64,000 nt of DNA from Atherix ibis (taxonomy: Eukaryota > Arthropoda > Insecta > Diptera > Athericidae), in contig OY282607.1 of assembly GCA_958298945.1 (NCBI GenBank), positions 89,411,270-89,475,269 on the forward strand, written 5' to 3'. Below are positions 1 to 10,814 of the stretch, in pieces (position 1 is the first letter of the stretch; each line of letters starts with the position of its first letter). Below the pieces are notes generated by a model that saw only the letters and a list, made by a program, of their open reading frames with translations, had not been told where the DNA came from and did no database searches. Made by a program: the position numbers and the translations under genes.

Positions 1-3000
1 ACTAGCATGCCGCTAATCGAGGCTTTGGTGGATGAAAGAGCCAGAATCTATTATCGATGATGGCAGACAAATATAATCTATCGGCTCATCATCAGCACCT
101 AAAATAAAAATCGGTTAGTGGCGATGTGGTAACGATAATGAGTTTTAGAACAGACGAGACTATTGAGAAGTGGACCATTTTATGGCCTAATTTCTGATAA
201 GATATGGAATTATCCTGCATATATTAATACCATTTAAGGTTCGACGTTAATATGATATGCCCCAATTATCGGCCCACTATCGAGAATGAGGATTTGTCTT
301 TTTCCACTGTTTCCGCTTTAAGCAGAAAAAGAGAAACTAGAGAAAATAATCGATCACAAAAAAATTACTATACTAGAACAGCATCTAGAAGAAGCTCCTA
401 AAAGAACACTGGACAAAAGACATTATTGCAGGTATATAAAAAGAAGTTCTATCATACAGAAAGAATTGGAAAATTACAGCCTTTTTACCTAAATAGAATA
501 ATAGGCTTGATGGCAGTCTACGCCCCATGAAATTATCCATTGAGAAGTCATATTTAAAAAACAGGAAGGTGGGTTTTAGTGGATGAAAATCCCACACACT
601 CTATGGGACAGTATATCTACAGCATCTTAGAAAGATTTCCCTCTAACAAAGAGAGAAAAATATACTTCTTATCTATTTTTAGTTACTAAAATTATATACT
701 TGCTAACGTATCAATATTAAATTAATTTAAAATGAGTAATAAAATTATCTTCTCTCAATATTCATGAAAATTTATTAAAAACTAACAAAATACTCTCTTA
801 ATAATATTTACACTTAAAAATCACATTTATCCAATCATAATGCCAATAGACAAGATGCTTTTCTTGTTCAAAGCTTACAAATTATTGGCAATTCAAATAT
901 TGTCTTGTACAAATCTTTGAGTACGTAAGTTATGTATAGTCGAAGATACAAGAATGGCAGATAGTTTAAGATTATAGCATTGATGACACCATCAAGAAAC
1001 AAGATTTGTCTAGATTAAAAATGGTTGAACAGACATGACGGGAAGACTATAAGATTTTGTGCAAATACAAGTGGAAACGGCGTGTTCATTATCGGCGTAA
1101 CTGATTTGAAGGCGCCCTTGTTTAAGTAAATATAATAAGACATTTGGATACCAAAGTAAACACTGACCCATATAAGTTAGTGTCGAAGACAGATAGCCAT
1201 CGATATCTGTTAAGTCGATGCCTGGTATCCATGTCTGTTAGTCTCCCATTCCTATTTGTGTATCAGTGTGTGTGTATGGTGACACCCCTTATCCATTTGG
1301 AGTCATTTCCAGAATTCATGTTCACTAATACTTTATGTCCAATACTCAACATTTCTGTTGGTGGCGGCTAGCGGTCGCCGGTTGGCCAAGTGCACTCATT
1401 GTCAAGATAGAGATTGAATTGGATTTTCGGACACTATCCCAATCGACCGTTAAATGCTTGGTCACGTTCCACTCGAGGCACAGTAAACAGTAACCATGCC
1501 CCGCAATTATTTTTAAAATTCCACTCGGCACTCTCATATTGCGGCTTATGTAACGAGAACAAATCGACACTGTCCGCCCTCTCGGTGCCATATATGCTCG
1601 TTTGTACTCGTATATACAGCATGTGGAGCTCCACAAGATCCAGCATACATAAGCACGACTATGCACGTTCATATCTTCATAAGTGGCCGCCACTTAAATA
1701 ATCTTCCGTGAAGCACTCTTCTACAATGAGGATGCCATCAAACATGTCGGGAACATGAAGAACTCAAGAATCCAAAGAACTGCAAAATTCTATAACTTAA
1801 AAATACCAAAAATTCCAAATCGATTTGAACATTGTTTCTTTAGGTCACATTAATCTTTGTTAATTTTTCTTTTAATCAAAAAATAAGGCAAAGAATTTTT
1901 TCTGCTCCATTTTCATAGAAGAAATTGAAGGAAAAAAAAACCAAATTCCATCTGAACATGGCTTCGATTAGGCTTTTGATTAGTAATAGTGCCATTTGCA
2001 AAGCTCATCTTCACCCAACCAACGGTTCAATTTCAGTTTTTAATTAAAAACACTTCGGAAAATAGAATCACCTGCACAATGTGAGGCAAGCTAAGACTGT
2101 GGGCTAAACCGCAGAAATGTGGAATGGAATTGATTTTGGCTTATTTTTTTTTCCTTGTTGGTAAAATGGGAATACTTAAAAAAAAAGAAAAACACCCCAA
2201 CAACAATAATAATAACAACAAATGTGAAAAGGCAATAATGGCAAGCAGGTTAATAGCGAACATACATAAATCGGAATGATTTGTGCTACCAATTCAATGG
2301 GGATTTGAAGGCATCGACAGCTACGGGTTAAAAGAATCACTTTGCTGTCCATCAATCACTCGAAAATGATCTTCAAGCATTCTTCTTACCTCATCATCTT
2401 AACCAGAAGTGCTGATCAGCAATTATTCGGCCTTTTATTTGGCGTTTTCATAGTTTGTGTTTTTCTTTTTGGTTGTTACCATTGACTATTCAGCCATAAT
2501 ATGGCTTACGAAGCTACTCTAAGCATAATTGTTGTATACAATTTGACGATTAACTAAATAATAGAATTTTATCAACAGCAAAAAATACTTTGAATATTAT
2601 ACAAATTATATTTTTTATTTATTATTTTTTAGGATAGTGTAAAAATTTTATGAATACTTGAATTTTATAAGAGCTCTGTCTGCTGGCCAAGTGTCCAGAA
2701 ATTAGGTGGATTCGGTTTGTGACTTTAATTGTATTGTTCTGGGAATTATTAGAACATTATTTTATTGAATAAAATGTTAACTATGAATAATTATTTCAAT
2801 AGATAGAATTACTGAATTTGGGAGAATCTGAGAGAGTTAAATACATCCTCTTCGATGAACTTTTCGGTGTACAATTGTTGCCGATACAGTCATCAGTATA
2901 GATATTTTGAAAATTATCATCGCTAGGTGGTTTACTGAAACATGATAGAGAATTTCCTATTTTCGGCAGTTTTACACAACTCTGCTATATGATGCCAGCA

Positions 3001-3119
3001 GGATGGTGCCAAGGCAAACGCCTCGAAGGCGACTACAAAAAATTGTAGGTGCTTCGAAAAATACAGATTTCCTAGTGTCTCCTTTATCCAAGCTTTATGG
3101 TACCTGATTTCTTCCTCTT
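1..3119. other. Unassigned AT-rich stretch with a less AT-rich island
   Basis: I recognise no gene or mobile element here. Short open frames exist (for example 385-597 minus and 1414-1701 plus) but none resembles a known family, and they have the length expected by chance. The segment 1144-1700 is clearly less AT-rich than its surroundings, contains a short TG run near 1265-1280, and has overlapping open frames on both strands. It could be a conserved non-coding block, a diverged exon or an old repeat. A short CAA/AAT simple repeat lies near 2196-2224. The rest is AT-rich with homopolymer runs. Confidence 0.5.
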
Positions 3120-3221
3120 TAACACTTACCAGTTATCAAGAGTCAGAAGTCCCGCCAGCTTCCGCCACTAAGCATCGCAAAAACGACTACAGCAAACTGT
3201 CGACTAAACAACTACAAGTCA
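3120..3221 (+). mobile_element. RTE-like LINE remnant, left part (split by a later insertion)
   Basis: Read through the neighbouring insertion, this stretch followed by 5702 onward encodes the linker and first block of a reverse transcriptase: residues SIAKTTTANCRLNNYKSPG at the junction, then VDGITSELTL. This matches the usual 'aI..LK..KSPG.DGI..El' start of RTE-type LINE reverse transcriptases. A second copy of the same ~90 bp lies at 5848-5940, just beyond the insertion. The clade is inferred from motif style and from the LRWAGHV-like tail at 6035-6225. It is degraded, with no intact frame. Confidence 0.6.
3209..3221 (+). repeat. Left target-site duplication of the I-like LINE
   Basis: CAACTACAAGTCA here is repeated as CAACCACAAGTCA at 5689-5701 (12 of 13 identical). 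Removing the DNA between the copies restores the reading frame of the RTE-like host LINE across the KSPGVDGI motif, which supports a true target-site duplication rather than chance. Confidence 0.8.
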
Positions 3222-4699
3222 TACCGTCAGCCTCCACCCTAATCTTGAACCAGCCAGTAACGCTTGCGGAGCTCAACTTTTCGTTGAATTCCTTCAAGGG
3301 AACCACACCTGTTAGGGACAATGTTTCTTTTAAAATGATGATTAAAGAGGCATCTTCGACTTTTTGAATTAGAATTGTCAACCTCTTTAACAAAATTCTG
3401 GAAAAATCCATTTTCCCAAATTGCTGGAAGGTCGCAACAGCCATTCCAGTTCCCAAGAAAAATCTCTCCCATTCTTCGGCTAACAATTTTAGACCAATTT
3501 CATTACTACCTTGCACTTCCAAGATCCTGGAAAAGATCTTAGCTACAAGACTTAATCAGGCACTTGCCTATAGACTCAATTCCCAACAACATGCCTACAG
3601 ATCAGGCAGGGGAACTCTGAGTATGCTACTTGAACTCCAACATTCAATCCACAATTGTTACAAACGTAGACATTGTGGTTTACTGTTATCCTTCGACCTA
3701 GAAAAGGCGTATGACCGAATTTGCCTATACAGGGTACTCTTACAGCTGGCAGAGTGGGAAGTAGACTCTGCAATATTGGCACTACTACGCTCCTACCTGA
3801 CTGGTAGAACCTTCACGGTACGCGCCAACGGTCATTTTTCGTCAAAATGCGAAATGAAAAACGGCATCCCACAAGGATCCCCTTTATCAACGATCCTATT
3901 CAATATATATATTCACTCCCTTTCCCACCAACTATCATCCTTTAACCACTATATATATGCCGACAATATTTTTATACTTGTATATGGTGGTGATCTTCAA
4001 CAACAAATAAATAACGCCATCCGCAACATCAACACTTGGAGCAGCATAAACGGTGCGGTAATCTGTACATCGAACCCACCTTGCCTTCATGTTTGCAGGA
4101 AAAAAAATTGTATTGTATCGGACTCATCACTAAACCCCTTCCCTCTCCGCCCAAAAGATTCCATGAAAATCCTGGGTATCTCAATTGCCCGTGGAGGTAA
4201 ATGGAATCTTCCGATTAGAAATGCTTTTGACAAAATTAACATCATTCTCCGACTGGTTAAAATTTTAGTCAGCAGCAAAAGTAACGTAAGACAGAGTGAG
4301 GCAATTAGAGTAACCAACGCCCTTTTGGATGGGACCTTACTCTATTTCCTCACTATATGTCTCAGTGTGCCAATAGCAGGGAAAAGGCTAGTCGAGGCAG
4401 CGGTGAACTGTTGCATTAGACTAGCCAGTGGAGCACATTGGACATTTCCGATGGAATCAATACTGATAGAGACTGATCAGAAACCTATTTTTTTCTATCT
4501 TCACAAAGCCCGCCTAAGTTTAATTTATAAAAACCTATGCCTTCCAAATTATCCCCTCCACACTTTAATCAAAAACATTATCATCTCCCCCAGCTCAAAA
4601 AGGAATTCATCATCGCTATCCTTATTAATATTCCACCTTGAAAGCACTTTATCCATCCTCCCCCTTGTTTTCCAAACTTCCTCTCCACACCCAGATTAG
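3222..4699 (+). pseudogene. Reverse transcriptase domain of the I-like LINE
   Basis: The frame reads from about 3222 to a stop at 4697-4699 with one internal TGA near 3365. In order it shows the N-terminal block (VTLAELNFSLNSFKG), IFPNCWKVATAIPVPKK, NNFRPISLLPCTSKILEK, the palm motif LLSFDLEKAYDRI, NGIPQGSPLSTILFNIYI, and the catalytic box HYIYADNIFIL near 3950-3985, followed by a thumb region. Family members have YADD at the catalytic box; here it reads YADN, so one metal-binding aspartate is lost. An uninterrupted frame of 358 codons remains from the ATG at 3623, but that is an internal methionine, not the true start. The family's job is target-primed copying of its own RNA into DNA. Confidence 0.9.
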
Positions 4700-5566
4700 A
4701 AACCGTGCTTAAGAAGGCTAGAGCTGATCCGGCTCATATAGGAACAGTTGGACGGATTAAATGATCATCAACTTTTGTTCACTGATACCGCCTCTGCCAC
4801 CGATATTACATCTTTTTCGGTCGTCGAACTTTTTGGCTGCAGCACCCGCGCAATATGTTGTGGAATCTTCCCTTATAGGGCAGCTCCATATTACGGGGGG
4901 GGTGTGGGCCATCAAAACGGCAATTGAAATTTCGACCAATATTCCCAGCCAACAATACGTTATTAATTTTTGCGACAGCGTTGCCGCCCTTAAAGCCATT
5001 TGTGGCCCATCGAGTGACCCAGTACTTAGCGCAATTCGTCATAGCCTACTTAGCAATAGGAGTGTCGAGTTGCAATGGGTGCCAAGGCATGTGAAATTGT
5101 GGGTAATGAAAGTGCTGACAAGTTGGCTGGAGAAACACTCCGTCGACCAGTGATCACAGTCATTCCCAATCTGCCTCGCCTACTAACAGAATGGCAACTA
5201 ACACCATTAGCCATCCGCAGACACGATGACTGGACCAATAGCGACACCTTTTTATCGACTCATTGGATAACCACTAATAAACCAGTGTATTCAACATCCA
5301 TACCGAAATTCTGGGCGCGGAAGCTCCTCAGAATCCGGATTGGACATACTGCTCTTACTCATAACTTCCTTTTTCGTCCCTTCTGCCAATCCTGTGGCAT
5401 CCATTTCACAATCACCCATATTCTACAGGAATGCAACATAACCAAGAACTACTTTGCGAGCAGGTTTCCTCCCATTATGGAGCTCCTCGATCCAACAACT
5501 CCATTCTATAGTCCCCTATTTAAACTTCTACAACATACTAATCTGCTCCACAAAATATAACAAAAT
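4700..5566 (+). pseudogene. RNase H and Cys/His C-terminus of the I-like LINE
   Basis: RNase H blocks appear in order but in shifting frames: LFTDTASATDIT near 4775-4810, WAIKTAIE near 4905-4930, FCDSVAALKAI near 4968-5000, VQWVPRH-like near 5070-5090, then GNESADKLAGE near 5100-5130. The usual E of the second block (ELWAI) reads GVWAI next to a run of eight or more G residues, which probably caused a frameshift. After RNase H comes WARKLLRIRIGHTALTHNFL and a CQSCGI...H...C motif near 5390-5440, typical of the C-terminus of I- and Jockey-group LINE proteins. The frame ends near 5560. RNase H normally removes template RNA during reverse transcription. Confidence 0.85.
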
Positions 5567-5688
5567 TCTCAATATTCTATTCTACTAATCACAGACCAGT
5601 CTCTCTCAGATAGATTCCCACACGTACTACGAAGTCGCCAAATGGCCTCACGGTCGTGGCGCTATGAAGTCACCCGGTGACAAACAAA

Positions 5689-5701
5689 CAACCACAAGTC
5701 A
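5689..5701 (+). repeat. Right target-site duplication of the I-like LINE
   Basis: CAACCACAAGTCA, partner of 3209-3221, directly following the ACAAAC-rich end of the I-like LINE. Confidence 0.8.
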
Positions 5702-6030
5702 CCCGGTGTCGATGGAATCACAAGCGAACTGACTCTTACATGATTGTAAAATTTTGATTGAATACTGAAAGATCCTAGAGCATTACCGTAACCGACCTAT
5801 CATGGATAAAACTAAGGCAGACACCGCAAAGGCGACAAGAAAGATTTTTTACCAGTTATCAAGAGCCAGAAGTCCCGCCAACTGCCGCCACTAAGCATCG
5901 CGGAAACGACAACGGCGATCTGTCTACTAAAAGTCACCACGTATCGATGAATTCGCAAGCAAAATGATTCTTATCCTCATTTGAGAGATTCTAGAGCATT
6001 TCCGTGAGCGATCTATCATAAACAAAAACT
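5696..6030 (+). repeat. Internal ~235-bp tandem duplication in the RTE-like LINE
   Basis: AAGTCACCCGGTGTCGATGG at 5696 recurs as AAGTCACCACGTATCGATGA at 5931, and the 3' parts also match (CCTAGAGCATTACCGTAACC near 5773 against TCTAGAGCATTTCCGTGAGC near 5990). The spacing is about 235 bp. The upstream half of the second unit (5848-5940) also matches 3125-3215. Both copies are heavily mutated, so the duplication is old. Confidence 0.75.
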
Positions 6031-6230
6031 AACCTTAATAAGCTGCGTTGCGCAGGACACTTACTACATATAGATAAAAAAAAATCATGGCCGAGAAAGT
6101 CTATAGTTGCTCCTTCTATTGCCCCAGAAGGTAAGGTCAGCCTTTCGTGGAGCAATGGTATTAACCAGGATTCCAAAGATACGCCCGAAGTGTCGAACTA
6201 TAAGATCTGGGTATAAAATCTTGACGTCTA
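5702..6230 (+). mobile_element. RTE-like LINE remnant, right part
   Basis: This continues the host LINE interrupted at 3221. It begins with the rest of the KSPG-VDGITSEL motif. After an internal tandem duplication it jumps to a C-terminal segment at about 6035-6225 reading LNKLRCAGHLLHIDKK, then LSWSNGINQDSKDTPEVSNY. That resembles the 'LRWAGHv.rm...GRP.LRW.DGv..D...lgv.nW' tail of RTE-type endonuclease/reverse-transcriptase proteins. Most of the reverse transcriptase in between is gone. The clade assignment rests on motif similarity only. Confidence 0.6.
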
Positions 6231-7011
6231 GAGTTCTTTGATTCGGCAGGACTAGACTGAACTCTCCGTTGTCATTGATAGTGATGATGATGATAACGAT
6301 GCAAAATATTAGGGCAGATATTAATAAATTTAGTAGAAGCCATTTACTTATCAAACGACCATAATGCTAAATCCCTTAGAAGAAGCCGTATACTTATCAA
6401 TAAGTAAATAAAGGTTAGTTAAGTGATGCTATTTTCCATATAAATATCAACAAAAAAAAATTACAAATTAATTTAAGCAAGGAATTCCAATTAATTATTA
6501 AAATTAAAAAAAACCTATAAGAATTTTACATCAGTCTAAGTTGACCTATCCTGTATACTGTAAATAAAGGGGTTGTTAAGATACTGCAACTGAGATTGTA
6601 GGTTTAGTACAGAAACAGTAAATAGCGAAATTAGAAGGTGTATTGTCTCAGAACCTTCCCTGATTTGTAATACTGGAATGTCTACGCCTAGTATGCAGAA
6701 ATCTTGAGTGCAAATCCATCTAGTGGCATTTGGGGGTAGTTCGTAAAGTATCCGACCTGACATATAAATAGTGGTTTTTGTTCGAAAAAAATGATCATAG
6801 TCGAAGGCACAAATCTTATAAAGCTTAAATTGAAAGTTTGATGATGGTGCGTTATTTAATATTTGTTTGACAGCCATTATTAATAGAGAAGGTTCTCAGT
6901 GAATTTGTAAAAATAGACAAAAGTGGTAATTTGTCCAAGCAACATCAACGCTGAGCTAGACTATACTCTGAGGGATTCGGCTTCTTTTCTTACAATTATA
7001 AAATATTTAAA
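6231..7011. other. Unassigned spacer
   Basis: There is no recognisable gene. A minus-strand open frame of 113 codons (6536-6877) is slightly longer than its neighbours, but it matches nothing I know and shows no domain, signal peptide or membrane pattern that convinces me. I leave it as a possible chance frame. Confidence 0.4.
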
Positions 7012-7552
7012 TGAGATTCTACCAACTGCGAAGATGAACATCGCAGTAGTCACCCAAATGAGATGACCATGCCAGAAATGATGAAGAACATCAATAAAAT
7101 GGTATTGGATAACCATCGACTAATAGTGCGCGATCTAGCAGATATGGTGGGCATTTCAAAAAGTGCTTTATATCGCATATTGATTGATAATTTGTACATG
7201 AGAAAGCTGTGCCTAAGAGGGGTGCCGCGTTTACTCACAATAGAGCATAAATGTTTCAATCAGGTATTTAGCGATGTTTAGCAACAATAAAGCCGAGTTT
7301 TTGTATCGATTAATAACCATGCATGAAACATGGGTTCATTAATAGTCAAAACATTGGACCCCAAAGAAGGCAAAGACAGTTCCATCTGCTGACGAGGTCA
7401 TGGCGTCAAGATTTGCCAATAATGAATAGTTGGAGTCGGTTAATAGGAAAAGTGTATCAAGCTAAAAGGAGATTGCGTTAAGAAAAAAATATATTTTGTC
7501 CAAAAAAAATTCTGTTTACTTTGTTAGGTCGGGTACTTTTGGAACTACCCTC
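7012..7552 (+). mobile_element. Irritans-type mariner remnant, 5' truncated and internally deleted
   Basis: The plus strand reads EDEHRSSHPNE, then EMMKNINKMVLDNHRLIVRD and ADMVGISKSALYRIL (the transposase helix-turn-helix region), MRKLCLRGVPRLLTIEH, then FLYRLITMHETWVH and PKKAKTVPSADEVMAS. The frame then jumps to the C-terminal KCIKLKGD followed by an inverted-repeat-like end (GGTCGGGTACTTTTGGAACT near 7527). The first catalytic aspartate (family MDETW) has become H. The second and third catalytic blocks are deleted and the N-terminus and 5' inverted repeat are missing. About 540 bp of the usual ~1.3 kb remain. Confidence 0.85.
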
Positions 7553-7642
7553 ATAGCAAGGGTACTCTTTAACAATAACCGAAAAGCTTAAGTTGTCGTT
7601 GTGCTAATAATTAATATTTTACTATAAATTTTACATATTGTA

Positions 7643-8741
7643 CCAGGTGTATAAGTTTAAATCCGCTGTTTTTTAGTCAAAAAACCAAATGTTTTTTTCT
7701 TAGAAAGGAAAAACAAATTTATTCAAAGTACTTGCCCTCGCTACCTAAATATTTTTGCCATCTCTCGGGCAATTTGTGGATACCACCCCAAAAAAATTCC
7801 TTCCCTTTTGAGGCCAACCACTCATCAAGCCATTTTCGGACGTCTTCGTAAGAATCAAAGTGCTGCTCAGCGAGCGCGTGACTCGAAAGCAGGTGGTAGT
7901 TTGAAGGGGCCAGGTCTGTAAATAAGCGGGGTGGGGTAGCACCTCCCAGTTGAGTGTATCCAAGTAGTTTCGGACCATTTTTGACGTGTGCGATGGTGCG
8001 TTGTCGTGGAGGAAAATCAGCTTGTCATGTCTTTGTTGATAATCCGTCCTTTTTTCACGCAGAGTTGATAGTTGGCCGAGAAAACCCACGATTTCTTGCG
8101 TTTGGGATTCTCGAAATATATCCTGTCACAATCCGATGCAGGAACGACTTTCTTTTTAGTCTGGCGAGCAAGATTTCGCATGTGTTTTGGCGTCGCTTTA
8201 TCTGCCTATCGTTCAATTCATGCGGCAAGCATTTTCCGATATTTTCAATCTTCCCCATGGCACGCAGACGCATGGAAATGGCTGATTGAGTAATACCCAA
8301 TTGTTCCGCGAGAATTTTTTGCGATTGGGTATCGTCTTCGTCCAAAAGAGCCTGCAATCTTCCTAGGCCGATTTTCACGCTTCTTGTCCCACAAGTGAAA
8401 ATTGCCGTATTTGAACCGATAAAACCAATTCTTCAGTTGGTTCCGATTAAGCACTATCACCACAGGCTTCCATAAGCATTCGATGCGATTCGGCAGCCGA
8501 TTTCTTCAAATTAAAGCAGAAAAGCAGAGCTTCCCGGATATGCTCTTTTTATGGCACAAAACTAGACATGATTACCAAAGGAAAAATGTATGTTGTTGTA
8601 CGAAATTGCTGACAATATGCATTGATTAATGTTGACAGATGTCAAACTCATAAAAAAAAGTATGGCGTGCCTTTCGTAGAGCTTAATACGATCACTCACG
8701 CCATCTATGATCAAACAGCGGATTTAAGTTTATACACCTGG
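7643..8741 (-). mobile_element. Mauritiana-type mariner, copy 1
   Basis: A 1099-bp element flanked by TA on both sides (7641-7642 and 8742-8743), with nearly perfect ~28-bp terminal inverted repeats beginning CCAGGTGTATAAGTTTAAAT and continuing CCGCTGTTT. The CCAGGTGTA start and the protein resemble Mos1 of Drosophila mauritiana. Two further copies of the same family lie at 46996-48203 and 52264-53584 on the other strand. The ends are the best preserved of the three copies, but the coding part is deleted. Confidence 0.95.
7719..8569 (-). pseudogene. Mos1-like mariner transposase, internally deleted
   Basis: The start ATG is at 8567-8569 (MSSFVP, then an in-frame stop) and the natural stop at 7719-7721 after KYFE. 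The helix-turn-helix part (LLDEDDTQSQKILAEQLG, ITQSAISMRLRAMGKIENIG) and LNDRQIKRRQNTCEILLARL are clear. The segment with the first catalytic block reads HRIVTG and then loses DEKW. A larger deletion removes the MLCVWWDQ region up to LREKRTDYQQR. The second catalytic block LHDNAPSH and the region up to NWEVLPHPAY survive, and the end is frameshifted. Mos1 transposase has 345 residues; about 280 codons remain here. Not functional. Confidence 0.93.
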
Positions 8742-10814
8742 TAAAAAAGAACAAAATGCCACAAAGGATACGGATCTGATTTATTTTTATTTTACTGTAA
8801 ATTTAAATAAAATGTCCCCTAAAACAGGACTAAGCATTATAAGTAATATTTTGGGGTTAAGCACAGATTAAGGTATTATAATTTTAAGAATATTCATATA
8901 AATCTTGTTATTTACCAGATTAACTTTTTATATTTTTAAAGATATTTTCTGTTATATTCCAAAATTATATACAAGAGAAATTCCACTATTTTCATATAGA
9001 AAACTATATTTTTTTTTATTGTAAATTCTAAATCATTTTTGAAAAAATATTTCCCATTATTTTTATTATTTTGATTATTAGACGAATGGTCATTTACAAA
9101 ATACACTTTAGTATTTTTTTTGTTGTTGTCGAATTTTCATACAAAAACCATTTACGAATACAATTAGATATTTTGAAACTAATCATTTTCAGATAATAAA
9201 ACTCCTCAGGGAACTTCTTAACATTCTTCAATTCTTAAATCTCATGGTTTATGGTTAGTATTCGACGTCTATTAAATGGTCGGCTTGTATGAATATTAGG
9301 TGGCCGACTGTGCTGACAAATTTCTATAATTGCCAAGGTTAAATGGTAAATTAATGATTGTATTGTTATTATAGGTCAGAGAATAGTCAGAAACCAATTT
9401 GTTGTTGAAAGATGATTTCCTTCGCCAATACTTCTGACCAGGTGTTCTTGACGTTTGCACTCACACGGCTACGTGTCTGATGTGTGACCTTAAGGCCAAG
9501 GGGCTGAGCATCGAAACTCATCATCTTGTCATCGTCATTAGATGAGCTTTTTTACTCTCTGCAACATTAGTGTTACTACAACTGCTAATTTAGATACAAT
9601 ATTAGTTTCAACGTAATACTTTTATACTTTCAATATTATTATTTCTTTTTTTCTTCTTGATTTTTATTAATAGTAACCTCCATTTTACCTTTCATATATA
9701 AATATGCAGTATACAAGATAAATCAAAGAAATAGTATTTTTTTGTTTTTAAACTATTTAATATGGTATCATTAAAAAAAATTTTGGTTTTTAAAGATAGC
9801 TAATTTTGGCCAATCTAGATTTCCCAGTCTACAGTTTAAACCAATTTTTCATTAACCCATTTTACTCTCCATAAAGTATCTATTAACTTGGCTTTAAGCT
9901 ATATTCGTTTATATTAAGCTGCTTTCTAAACTTGAAAAGGAAGAACACCGAGTTAAAATGGACCAGAGTTGATGGTATTGTTTTTTTTTAGGGCATATTT
10001 ACCTTAAAATTTTTTTCCAAAATCTTCGCAAGTCCAAAATGGTTTTTTTTTAGTTCTTTAGAAGTTTAGCTTATATACACAATATCTTTTTGAATCTTTT
10101 TCTTTTTCATCTTTTTGTCGATTTACTCCTCTTTATAATAATAAAAGTTCGAACAAAAAATATCGGTTGTACTAAATTCATATTAGAGACTTAAGACCAG
10201 CCAAATGGTTGTTGTAACGATGATTATTGTACGTTGATTATTTTTTTCTTTATAGAACATTTTTCTTTTCAAACTGTTATGCGGTAAATAATTTTTTAAT
10301 TGAAAATCCGCCCATTCTTTGTATAATAATCTTTCGTTACGTTTTGTTAAATTTTCTTGTTATGGTTTGCTTACAGGTAATTGCCAATGAATGATTTGCT
10401 TTTAAGTGCGATTTACACGTTTTAATGGTTTTTTTATTTATCCTCTTAACAAACATAAATCGGTTAAAATTGTATAGCATTTGGGAGAGTTTTTTATTGA
10501 GTTCATTTTGGGGAGATTTTTAAATTTTCCTTCTTTTAAAAAAACAATAATAATTATTATTATAAAATTTAATATTTACCTTATTAGAAATTAATTGTTA
10601 CTCTTTAACAAGGAGTACTCTTTCAGTAAAGGGTGATCCAATTTATATTTTTGGACAGTAAAGAGTAATCCAATTTAATTAGTTTTTAAAATTTTTTATA
10701 TTATATTGAAAAAGTTCTGCCATTTAGTAAATAGTATAAACTTTTTAAATAATTATCACAAAATTTCTAGCAGACCTCGATTTTTTGAGGTTATTTTTGA
10801 TGGCCAAAGAGTTT
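8742..10814. other. AT-rich spacer
   Basis: I see no gene. The part 9240-9560 is less AT-rich than its surroundings but has no open frame of note. Near 10595-10680 the motif AAAGRGTRATCCAATTTA occurs twice about 45 bp apart beside CTCTTTAACAAGGAGTACTC; this could be the worn end of a small transposon, but no partner end is visible. Confidence 0.45.

Larger units (their letters stand above)
3222..5688 (+). mobile_element. 5'-truncated I-like non-LTR retrotransposon
   Basis: A LINE insertion of about 2.47 kb on the plus strand. It starts abruptly at the reverse-transcriptase N-terminal block, runs through reverse transcriptase and RNase H to a Cys/His C-terminal motif, and ends in a short non-coding tail with an ACAAAC-rich end near 5680-5690. 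ORF1 and the endonuclease domain are missing, as expected for 5' truncation during target-primed reverse transcription. Reverse transcriptase, RNase H and a terminal CxxC...H...C motif in one protein point to the I or a related RNase H-bearing clade; the exact clade is not resolved. It carries at least one nonsense codon and frameshifts, so it is dead. It is flanked by a 13-bp duplication and lies inside an older RTE-like LINE. Confidence 0.88.

Noticed and set aside
3187..3522. 111-codon minus-strand frame
   Set aside because: It is the antisense of the LINE reverse-transcriptase start, which has clear sense-strand motifs.
6536..6877. Possible 113-residue host protein on the minus strand
   Set aside because: No recognisable motif, no neighbouring exon signals, and length is within what chance gives over 64 kb.
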